Source: DATFJT01 sp965230755
GTDB lineage: Bacteria > Bacteroidota > Bacteroidia > Chitinophagales > Saprospiraceae
Length of the DNA stretch: 64,000 bases
Direction: 5' to 3'
Assembly: GCA_965230755.1 (NCBI GenBank)
Contig: CBDDLT010000003.1
Coordinates: 62,001 to 126,000, forward strand
Position numbers and translations under genes: made by a program. Every line of letters starts with the position of its first letter. Positions within the stretch are counted from its first letter, which is position 1. Of this stretch, positions 42,313 to 50,020 are shown in pieces. The notes beneath the pieces are model-generated. The model did not search any database and was not told the DNA's origin. It saw only the letters and a program-made list of their open reading frames with translations.

Positions 42313-43641
42313 TTAAAATCTTGACAAAAACTTCTCATACATGGCTTTCCAGCCTTTCCAACCTTCCCTATCGTAAAACGAACTATTATGCCACAAACTT
42401 ACGAGTGTACCGGAATATTTTCGAACAACAGCTTCAATATTTATCATTTTTTCGAAAGCTTCCTCCGTTTCCAAGCCTAAATACTTCTTTAGTGTGACAT
42501 CCATGAATGCAGTCGGGAATATTTTAAGTGAGCTTTTCTTCTCATTTTCCAGGTCATACCAATAAAATGGATGGCAGGTGCCCGCCCTGAATCCTATTTG
42601 ATCCGCGTAAGCCATACTGTAGTCTTCCTTTATTTTCATTGTGCAAAGCACTTGGTAAGTTTGAGGAAGGTGCAATTTCAGAAAATGTTGTCTTGAGCGC
42701 TGAGGATTTATTCCCACCAAATTCCTATAGCGCTCCACTTCTAGTTTCAATATCTCCTCTCCATCATTCGATCTATAGCTCGGGTGAATACCTAATTCTC
42801 CTGTATCTCTTAGCCTTCGTACCAAATCGATGAACTGCGATCTTTTAATAGGAACTTTTGGATCATATTTGGAATATTGCGATAATAAAAGAAAAAAAAC
42901 AGCCTTTTTTGATCCGTTATCATGCCAAGAGATCAACTCATCCCACAAATCATAGGGATCTGGTTTAGAAAGTAGGATGGTATTCATTCGATCCCAAAAT
43001 ATACCCAGATCACCGCGATAAAAATCTCCGGCGATACCTCTGAGCTGCTGGAATAATCCCTTGTTTTTAAATCTCCAAGCAATGTCCACATCATAAGTAG
43101 GCAGAAACAAAAATTCTCCTGAATAATCGACTTTGAAGTATCGATTGGAGATCATCTTTTTAAGTTCGTAAATGTAGTCATCAACCGGAGCAGAAGTCAA
43201 TTCTCCTACCTTATACAAATAGGAATTTTCTCCCAGGTGTCTTCCATGGACATCTTTTTTGGCATTTATCTCATATTCCTCGGCACGGTTGAGATGGAAA
43301 AAAATCTCTGAGAAAATATCCGCCGAAAAATCAAAAGCTTTCGCTCCATTTCGAATTATTTCCATGTACGGTAGAATCCCATTTAACCGGATTTCATCCA
43401 TTCTGAAATTAATGGTATCAGAATTATGAATTTGGATCGCATCTACGCGAAGGGGAGTTCGCACATATAAAATACAAGGATCTGTGGTCTTATCTTGAAA
43501 TTCATTAATGGGAAGTATATCAAAATCCAGATCCAGGACATCACCAAAAACAAAGGACAGTACATATTTCAATCTTGGCCCTATGTCCATATCCGTATAT
43601 ACCACCAGTTTTTTAGTCATTACCCACTTATTATCACTCAT
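42313..43641 (-). CDS. DUF7033 / polysaccharide-deacetylase-like protein
   Basis: 442 aa. The first ~130 residues resemble the DUF7033 domain, with 'YTDMDIGPRLKYVLSFVFG' at the start. The remainder looks like the NodB-type fold: 'FLPTYDVDIAWRFK' (metal-binding Asp pair), 'GELGIHPSY' (His) and 'GFRAGTCHPFYWYD'. Likely a cytoplasmic carbohydrate deacetylase-like protein acting on an envelope precursor (inference); no signal peptide is present. The start may be ATG 43641 or ATG 43620; the second fits the family N-terminus. It is the first gene of the minus-strand envelope operon. Confidence 0.8.
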   Translation of the reverse strand: MSDNKWVMTKKLVVYTDMDIGPRLKYVLSFVFGDVLDLDFDILPINEFQDKTTDPCILYVRTPLRVDAIQIHNSDTINFRMDEIRLNGILPYMEIIRNGAKAFDFSADIFSEIFFHLNRAEEYEINAKKDVHGRHLGENSYLYKVGELTSAPVDDYIYELKKMISNRYFKVDYSGEFLFLPTYDVDIAWRFKNKGLFQQLRGIAGDFYRGDLGIFWDRMNTILLSKPDPYDLWDELISWHDNGSKKAVFFLLLSQYSKYDPKVPIKRSQFIDLVRRLRDTGELGIHPSYRSNDGEEILKLEVERYRNLVGINPQRSRQHFLKLHLPQTYQVLCTMKIKEDYSMAYADQIGFRAGTCHPFYWYDLENEKKSSLKIFPTAFMDVTLKKYLGLETEEAFEKMINIEAVVRKYSGTLVSLWHNSSFYDREGWKGWKAMYEKFLSRF

Positions 43642-43866
43642 CGACTAAGCTAAGCGATAATTGCGAATTGTTCGGCCTTACAACGTAATAATCCTATTAA
43701 TGAGACGGGGTAAATACCCCTTGTTTACCTTGAAATCCCCCATTTATTCTTCCGAAATAAGCATAAACAAATTGACAGTCAACAACTTATAGATTTCCAG
43801 ATTTGCGACTGGTTTTGAAGAGTACTCATCTTGATCTAAATTGTGAATAACTAAAAACATTGAATT

Positions 43867-44406
43867 ATGAAAAATTTGATTTTTGCTCTGATTCCATTGA
43901 TGGGGTTGATGGTATCATGTGATCCTACAAATATGTCAACACCTCCGCCCGGTTTGGTTTCATTTGCAGAAGCTCAATCGGGCGTTCAAGATTATCAACA
44001 AAATATCGTCAGCGATTTGTGCGATACTTTAGAAGAAATTCAAGCTCCCGTATTTGGTGAAATATCTGTTGAAGTTCTCGCACAATACCTGAATTATTTT
44101 CAGACTCATGCGGCTGCTTTGAATAACTCGAATATTAGTGATATTCACAGTGTTCGAATTTATCTGGGGAGGGCAAATCCAAATGCAGCTGGACAGAGAT
44201 ATAAGATTTTTCTTGTTCCGGTTGTGGATTATAATGGCACCAAACACAATTTGGTTGGATACGACCCTAATGCCACTCCACCATCAGCGCAATTAAGCGA
44301 CGATTGGTTTACGACTCCTATCGTAGAATCATTAAGCACAGGAGCTAGTCTTCCTTCGGGAGGAGATATCATCCTTAACGAAGTCTGGATGCGACCTCCA
44401 CCATGA
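43867..44406 (+). CDS. Lipoprotein of unknown function
   Basis: 179 aa with a lipoprotein signal ('IPLMGLMVSCDPT', Cys near residue 18). The mature part is soluble, with no domain I recognise. It begins 226 bp from the divergent deacetylase gene and precedes the sensor operon by 60 bp, so it may be co-transcribed with it. Confidence 0.75.
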   Translation: MKNLIFALIPLMGLMVSCDPTNMSTPPPGLVSFAEAQSGVQDYQQNIVSDLCDTLEEIQAPVFGEISVEVLAQYLNYFQTHAAALNNSNISDIHSVRIYLGRANPNAAGQRYKIFLVPVVDYNGTKHNLVGYDPNATPPSAQLSDDWFTTPIVESLSTGASLPSGGDIILNEVWMRPPP

Positions 44407-44466
44407 TTTGCTTAACTTGAGTCTTGATAAACATAAAACTTTGACATTTTGAATGTTTTATACTTG

Positions 44467-45087
44467 ATGAAAATTGCCGCTAATTCCACTCAGGCTTTGG
44501 CGGTGATTTTTTCGATAATATATTTTAACAGGTTTATCCTTAGAAAAATACCGTATTTCCCTTTGGTTCTGGGTTTTATTGTATTGGTAGAATTAACCGG
44601 GTTCTTTTTCGGAGGTTGGGCATATCATTCCTTGCTATACAACATCGCGAGCATATGCTTTTTTCTAGCCATGTTTTACATGTACTATGACGACCTTACA
44701 GATATCAATAGAAAGAACATCGTTCTTGTCCTTGCTGGTATTTATATTTTATTCTCCTTGTACAATTCCTTCATCCAAAATCCAATTTCTAACATTATGA
44801 TCTGGAATGCCTTATTCGGAGCGATCGCCTTGATCATATGCATAATCCTATACTTTATAGAATTTTTGAGAAGTGATAAAATTCTCCAGGCAAAATCGGA
44901 TTTGCTATTTTGGATCAGCACCGCATATCTATTGTTTTATGTAGGCTATACTCCCATCAGAATAGCAAAGCTTACGCTGGGCGGTGATGGTATTAATTTA
45001 TATAGCCTGGTCTTCCTTCAAATGCTCTTAGTTATGTTATTAAATTTTTGTCTAATCGCGGGTATGCTATGGTCGAAGAAGAAATAA
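44467..45087 (+). CDS. Multi-pass membrane protein preceding a two-component system
   Basis: 206 aa from the ATG at 44467 (the longer frame begins with TTG at 44449). About six to seven hydrophobic helices fill the protein ('YFPLVLGFIVLVELTGFFF', 'NIASICFFLAMFYMYY', 'FLQMLLVMLLNFCLIAGML'). It overlaps the histidine kinase gene by 19 bp. It may be the separate sensor part for that kinase, which has only one membrane helix (inference). The family is not recognised. Confidence 0.75.
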   Translation: MKIAANSTQALAVIFSIIYFNRFILRKIPYFPLVLGFIVLVELTGFFFGGWAYHSLLYNIASICFFLAMFYMYYDDLTDINRKNIVLVLAGIYILFSLYNSFIQNPISNIMIWNALFGAIALIICIILYFIEFLRSDKILQAKSDLLFWISTAYLLFYVGYTPIRIAKLTLGGDGINLYSLVFLQMLLVMLLNFCLIAGMLWSKKK

Positions 45088-45821
45088 CCATATTAGTTTC
45101 CGTACTGGTTTTGATTCTATTAACGGTGATATTCGTCGTTATCTTTGTTGTTTTTGTTCGACGAAAAAACAAACTGCTTCAGGAGCAGGAAAACATCAAG
45201 ATTAAGTTCAACACAGAGCTGGCTAAAGCACAAATCGAAATACGAGAAACAACCCTAAAAAATATAAGTTGGGAACTTCATGACAATATTGGCCAACTCA
45301 TGACCCTGGCCAAAATTCATGCCCAAGAAAGCTTAAAATATCCCGACAAAATAGATGATGTCATCGATATTTTGGACAAGGGCATTAAGGAGTTAAGAGC
45401 CCTTTCAAGAGTTATCAATCCGGAATCTATTCGACGGCTGAGTCTGATAGAAGCCATTAAAATCGAAATAGAGCGATTCAACCGATTGGAGTTCATAGAA
45501 GCACACCTAAACATAGATGGAGACATCATAGAAATAGATCGCGAGAGCGAAACCATTATTTTCAGAATTTTACAAGAGATATTTGCCAATACCATAAAGC
45601 ACTCCAAAGGGAAAAACCTATGGGTCAATCTCAGTTTTTTTGAGAATGTTCTGGAAATAGAGGTAAAAGATGATGGTATCGGATTTAAGACCGAAAAAGA
45701 TTATGAAGGCATAGGAATTAAAAACATCATTTCAAGGGCAAAAATAATAGATCTAGACCTCAAAATTAGCTCAGAATTAACGAAAGGAACTCAATTTATT
45801 TTAGTATATTCCATACATTGA
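45069..45821 (+). CDS. Sensor histidine kinase (HisKA_3 type)
   Basis: 250 aa from the ATG at 45069 (the longer frame begins with TTG). One N-terminal membrane helix (about 5-30, 'ILVSVLVLILLTVIFVVIF'), a short coil, then the dimerisation/phosphoacceptor helix with 'SWELHDNIGQ' (His near residue 77) and an HATPase domain with N-box 'IFANTIKHSKG', 'VKDDGIGF' and 'GIGIKNI'. The H-box form pairs with NarL/LuxR response regulators, as the next gene confirms. It has no periplasmic sensing domain, so the overlapping membrane protein may supply it. Confidence 0.9.
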   Translation: MVEEEITILVSVLVLILLTVIFVVIFVVFVRRKNKLLQEQENIKIKFNTELAKAQIEIRETTLKNISWELHDNIGQLMTLAKIHAQESLKYPDKIDDVIDILDKGIKELRALSRVINPESIRRLSLIEAIKIEIERFNRLEFIEAHLNIDGDIIEIDRESETIIFRILQEIFANTIKHSKGKNLWVNLSFFENVLEIEVKDDGIGFKTEKDYEGIGIKNIISRAKIIDLDLKISSELTKGTQFILVYSIH

Positions 45822-45823
45822 TT

Positions 45824-46483
45824 ATGGCAGTAACAGATGACAAAAAATACAAGGTAGTAGTGGTCGATGACCATACCCTCCTATCCCAGGCCTTAGGTGG
45901 AATGATCAATGGATTTGATCTCTTTAAAACCATATATATCTGCAACAATGGAAGTGATTTCATCGATCGGGTAGAATCGGGAAGCATCAATCCCGATATT
46001 GTTCTGATGGACGTAAATATGCCCATCATGAACGGCATTGAGACGACAGCTTATTTGAGAAAAGAACATCCGGAAATCAAGGTACTCGCCCTTTCTATAG
46101 AAGAAGATGAAAAAATCATACTGGAAATGTTGCGAGCCGGAGCACGAGGATATTTACTAAAGGATGTAAAAAGTGAGACTTTATACGAGGCGATGATCCA
46201 GGTTATTAAATACGGTTATTTTCATAACAACACCACGGCCAAACTACTCATGAACAAAATTGAGAATCCAGTTTCTTCCATGAATTCACTCTCTGAAAGA
46301 GAACTTGAATTTATGCAACTAGCCTGTTCTGAAATGACTTATAAAGAAATTGCCAAACAGATGTTTCTCAGTCCAAAAACAATAGAGGGGTATCGAGATT
46401 CCATCTATGAGAAACTGGGAATTAAGAACAGGATTGGCCTTGTATTATATGCCATTCGACATAAGATATTTATTCCCTCTTGA
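45824..46483 (+). CDS. NarL/LuxR-family response regulator
   Basis: 219 aa from ATG 45824, 2 bp after the kinase stop; the longer frame starts with TTG at 45818. The receiver domain (about 8-125) shows the acidic pair 'VVVDDHTLL', phosphoacceptor Asp in 'DIVLMDVNMP' and Lys in 'YLLKDVKS'. The C-terminal LuxR HTH is 'LSERELEFMQLACSEMTYKE' followed by 'LSPKTIEGYRDSIYEKLGI'. It is the cognate partner of the preceding kinase. Confidence 0.93.
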   Translation: MAVTDDKKYKVVVVDDHTLLSQALGGMINGFDLFKTIYICNNGSDFIDRVESGSINPDIVLMDVNMPIMNGIETTAYLRKEHPEIKVLALSIEEDEKIILEMLRAGARGYLLKDVKSETLYEAMIQVIKYGYFHNNTTAKLLMNKIENPVSSMNSLSERELEFMQLACSEMTYKEIAKQMFLSPKTIEGYRDSIYEKLGIKNRIGLVLYAIRHKIFIPS

Positions 46484-46632
46484 TTGACGTATTGGCCGGG
46501 ACCAACGAAGCACCTGAGGAAGTAAAGTTGAAATTTGTTTTCAACAATAATTTCTCTTCCATTTGCAACTCTGTGGGTGAAAATGTACTTTTACTTTGCT
46601 TGATTTAATTCCAATTTAGTAGAAGAGTCATT

Positions 46633-47790
46633 ATGCATTATTACCAGTTAGGACGTATTCCCTCCAAACGGCACGTACAGTTTAGGAAAGAGGACGGAAG
46701 TCTTTATTCGGAAGAGCTTTTTTCAACAGAAGGCTTTAGCAATAATTATTCTACCCTGTATCACTGTAATCCTCCTACACGGATAGTACAAGTTGGTGAA
46801 CCTTTTAGTGTCGCACCAAAAACTATTCACGATAACCTTTTGAAACATAGGAGTCTTCAGGGATTCAATATAAAGCCAGAGGATGATTATTTGGAGAGTA
46901 GAAAGCCGATTTTAGTTAACAACGACTGCTCAATTATCCTTTCTGCTCCCAGAAAAAGCATGAATGACTATTTCTTCAAAAATGCGGATGCAGATGAAAT
47001 GATCTTCGTTCATAAGGGAAGCGGAGTATGTTCCAGTTTCTATGGTGAATTAAGATTCGAATACGGTGACTATTTGATCATACCTCGCGGTACAACTTAT
47101 CAGTTGGAATTTGATGATGAGGACAATAGATTGTTGATCGTTGAGTCCTATAGCCCTATCGTCACACCCAAAAGATATCGAAATCGTTTTGGTCAGCTTT
47201 TGGAGCATTCCCCATTTTGCGAAAGAGATATCAAAAAGCCAAGCAATTTAAAGACTTATGATGAGCAAGGCGATTTTAAGTTTTTTATCAAGAAGCAAAA
47301 TTTAATATATCCCTACCATTATTTAGATCACCCGTTTGATGTGGTTGGTTGGGACGGATATGTTTATCCCTATATATTTTCTATTCATGATTTCGAACCT
47401 ATTACAGGTAGAATCCACCAGCCTCCTCCGGTTCATCAGACCTTTGAGGCTAGGAATTTTGTAATATGTTCTTTTGTACCTCGATTATTTGATTATCATC
47501 CTCAATCAATTCCGGCACCCTATAATCACAGTAATATTGATAGTGATGAAGTGCTGTACTATGTGGATGGAGACTTTATGAGTAGGAAACATGTAGAGAA
47601 GGGAATGTTGACATTGCACCCTGCTGGAATTCCACATGGACCTCATCCCGGTACGGTTGAAAAGAGCATTGGCGCCAAGGAGACCTTAGAGTTAGCGGTA
47701 ATGATAGATACTTTTTATCCGCTTAAACTCACGGAACACGCACTGAATATTGAAGATGAAGATTATCACAAGAGTTGGTTAACTGAATAA
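46633..47790 (+). CDS. hmgA: Homogentisate 1,2-dioxygenase (copy A)
   Basis: Opens the ring of homogentisate to maleylacetoacetate in tyrosine/phenylalanine breakdown, with Fe(II). 385 aa, a cupin-fold enzyme of the shorter bacterial type. Likely metal-site region: 'YNHSNIDSDEVLYYVDG' and 'LHPAGIPHGPHPG'; 'GDYLIIPRGT' is a cupin turn. It is followed after 12 bp by hppD copy A, so the two genes form an operon for consecutive steps. A second pair is inverted at 53446-55799. Confidence 0.88.
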   Translation: MHYYQLGRIPSKRHVQFRKEDGSLYSEELFSTEGFSNNYSTLYHCNPPTRIVQVGEPFSVAPKTIHDNLLKHRSLQGFNIKPEDDYLESRKPILVNNDCSIILSAPRKSMNDYFFKNADADEMIFVHKGSGVCSSFYGELRFEYGDYLIIPRGTTYQLEFDDEDNRLLIVESYSPIVTPKRYRNRFGQLLEHSPFCERDIKKPSNLKTYDEQGDFKFFIKKQNLIYPYHYLDHPFDVVGWDGYVYPYIFSIHDFEPITGRIHQPPPVHQTFEARNFVICSFVPRLFDYHPQSIPAPYNHSNIDSDEVLYYVDGDFMSRKHVEKGMLTLHPAGIPHGPHPGTVEKSIGAKETLELAVMIDTFYPLKLTEHALNIEDEDYHKSWLTE

Positions 47791-47802
47791 TATAATTATA
47801 TC

Positions 47803-48930
47803 ATGCAAGACATAAAAACGGAAGTAAGTCAACAAAACGTCAAAGACAGCTTTCCGATCAATGGAACAGACTATATAGAATTTTACGTAGGCAATGCTAA
47901 GCAATCTGCTATGTACTATCAAGCTGCCTGGGGCTATGAACTGGTGGCTTATAAAGGCCCTGAAACAGGTGTTAGAGATCGCGTATCTTATGTTTTACAG
48001 CAAAACAAATTGAGATTGGTTTTAACCTCGGCCCTTGATCCCGATCATGAAATAGCCAAACATGTCGCTCTTCACGGAGATGGAGTAAAGGTATTGGCTT
48101 TATGGGTTGATGATACGGAAAAAGCATATCATACCGCCATTCAGAGAGGGGCAGAAAGTGCATTCGAACCGCACGAATTGACCGATGAAGACGGAACGGT
48201 TAAAGTTGCGGCCATCAAGACCTATGGCGAGACCATACATACATTTGTAGAGAGAAAGAACTATACCGGTAGCTTTATGCCTGGTTTCCAAAAGAAAACC
48301 AGCCGCTTTTCTTCGAATTCTGTGGGCATTCAGTATGTGGATCACTGCGTCGGTAATGTCGAACTGGGTGGAATGAACAAATGGGTCGAGTACTATCAAA
48401 AAGTTTTGGGATTCAAATTGTTGATAACATTTGACGATAAGGATATCAGTACAAAGTATACGGCTTTGATGAGCAAGGTAGTATCGAATGGGAATGGCTA
48501 TATTAAATTTCCGATTAATGAGCCCGCGAAGGGACTTAAAAAATCGCAGATAGAAGAATATCTCGATTTTTATAAGGGTGCAGGTGTTCAGCATATTGCT
48601 GTTGCCACCAACGATATTCTGCATACAGTAGGTCAGTTGCGTGAGAATGGGGTAGATTTTCTTTACGTTCCTGATAATTACTATGACGACGTACTGGATC
48701 GAGTAGGACATATTGATGAAGATATCGAAGAGTTGAAGAGATTAAATATTCTAATAGATCGGGATGAGGAAGGATATCTATTACAGATATTTACCAAGCC
48801 TGTCCAAGACAGACCTACAGTCTTCTATGAAATCATTCAACGCAAGGGAGCGCAATCCTTTGGAAAAGGGAATTTCAAAGCATTGTTTGAGGCTATAGAA
48901 AGAGAACAGGAGTTGAGAGGAACTCTATAA
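47803..48930 (+). CDS. hppD: 4-hydroxyphenylpyruvate dioxygenase (copy A)
   Basis: Converts 4-hydroxyphenylpyruvate and O2 to homogentisate and CO2. 375 aa in two vicinal-oxygen-chelate halves. The Fe(II) ligands fit the family: His in 'YVDHCVGNV', His in 'VQHIAVATND' and Glu in 'VFYEIIQRKGAQSFGKGNF'. A C-terminal Gly/Phe-rich lid is present. It follows hmgA copy A by 12 bp. It is clearly similar to copy B (for example 'SQYTALMSKV' versus 'STKYTALMSKV' surroundings), but not so close in DNA as to imply a very recent duplication. Confidence 0.93.
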   Translation: MQDIKTEVSQQNVKDSFPINGTDYIEFYVGNAKQSAMYYQAAWGYELVAYKGPETGVRDRVSYVLQQNKLRLVLTSALDPDHEIAKHVALHGDGVKVLALWVDDTEKAYHTAIQRGAESAFEPHELTDEDGTVKVAAIKTYGETIHTFVERKNYTGSFMPGFQKKTSRFSSNSVGIQYVDHCVGNVELGGMNKWVEYYQKVLGFKLLITFDDKDISTKYTALMSKVVSNGNGYIKFPINEPAKGLKKSQIEEYLDFYKGAGVQHIAVATNDILHTVGQLRENGVDFLYVPDNYYDDVLDRVGHIDEDIEELKRLNILIDRDEEGYLLQIFTKPVQDRPTVFYEIIQRKGAQSFGKGNFKALFEAIEREQELRGTL

Positions 48931-48958
48931 CGTGGACTAATAAATATTCTGGCAAATA

Positions 48959-49816
48959 TTGAATTGGAAATATCCTGCTAAGCTCTTATTATTTGGAGAG
49001 TATACTGTGCTTTCGGGTAGTTCTGCTATTGCAGTGCCTACGCAATTATTTGGCTCGAATTGGTTCAAATCGAAAAAGAATTCTACGATTTATGAAAGGT
49101 ATTGGGCGATAGTAGATGCACTTGCTAAGATCGAACTAAGTGTACCTATCGATTCGACATTACTAGAAGAAGACCGAGAAAATGGTGTCGTTTTGCAGTC
49201 TATTATACCATTTGGTCAAGGTCTTGGCAGTTCTGGAAATATTTGCTCTGCGTTCTATCATCGATATTACCAAAAGGATCGAAATGTTTGGAATCAAGAT
49301 ATCATTCAAGACCTGGTGCGTTTAGAAAACTTTTTCCATGGACAATCGAGCGGACTTGATCCGGTATGCATATTCAGTCAGCAAGCTGTTCTCATGCGTC
49401 CTGCGGGCATAAAAAAACTGGACAAGAATATTGATCTATCGGAATTTTCTTTTTTTCTATTCGATTCCGAAACAAAACGAATGACTAGGTCCTTGGTGCA
49501 CAGCTACAAAGAAAAGCTGAAGGATAAGAAATTTGTAAAATCCGTAATGGAAATCGAAAAAAGGAATGAGCTCTGTATTAAATGGCTCATCAAAAACGAA
49601 CCGCAAGTATTGTTCAAGTATTTTAGAAAATTATCCAAACTCCAGTTGGAACACTGGCCTTTCCTCATACCAGATCCCGTCAAAATTGTCTGGAGAGCAG
49701 GGATTAAGTCAGATGACTTTTACCTTAAACTTTGCGGAGCCGGTGGTGGTGGATTCTTCCTTGGTATGGCCAAAAATGATCAGAAAATTCCTAGAGAAGC
49801 TATAAAAGTGGAATAA
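48959..49816 (+). CDS. GHMP-family kinase (mevalonate-kinase-like)
   Basis: 285 aa. The N-terminal 'YPAKLLLFGEYTVLSGSSAI' and ATP-loop 'PFGQGLGSSGNICSAF' identify the GHMP fold, with 'GQSSGLDPVC' and 'LKLCGAGGGGFFLG' as the other motifs. A mevalonate or related small-molecule kinase is likely; the exact substrate cannot be fixed. The start must be the TTG at 48959, because an in-frame stop lies at 48941 and no ATG lies before the conserved 'YPAKLL'. It follows hppD copy A by 28 bp and may be the third gene of that operon. Confidence 0.85.
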   Translation: MNWKYPAKLLLFGEYTVLSGSSAIAVPTQLFGSNWFKSKKNSTIYERYWAIVDALAKIELSVPIDSTLLEEDRENGVVLQSIIPFGQGLGSSGNICSAFYHRYYQKDRNVWNQDIIQDLVRLENFFHGQSSGLDPVCIFSQQAVLMRPAGIKKLDKNIDLSEFSFFLFDSETKRMTRSLVHSYKEKLKDKKFVKSVMEIEKRNELCIKWLIKNEPQVLFKYFRKLSKLQLEHWPFLIPDPVKIVWRAGIKSDDFYLKLCGAGGGGFFLGMAKNDQKIPREAIKVE

Positions 49817-49948
49817 GCAGCGCTTGATTTTAAAGCTTTCCTATTTTTTCTTTTGAATGAAATTTCCCAAATGATGACAGACTTTTGCAGCTAAGTAATA
49901 AGACCTTAATAAATCACTCCAATCAAGACTTTTACTTTTCCTATCAAA

Positions 49949-49974
49949 AAAGCCATGCGCTGCGGCATGGCTTT
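49949..49974 (-). terminator. Terminator of nuclease-protease gene
   Basis: 10-bp stem AAAGCCATGC / GCATGGCTTT with a 6-base loop, followed on the minus strand by TTTTTTG-like sequence. It lies about 46 bp past the stop at 50021 and also separates the gene from the convergent GHMP kinase. Confidence 0.85.
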
Positions 49975-50020
49975 CAGTATAAAGTGATAAAGCGTTTGCA
50001 ATCATAACTCATTTACGCAT

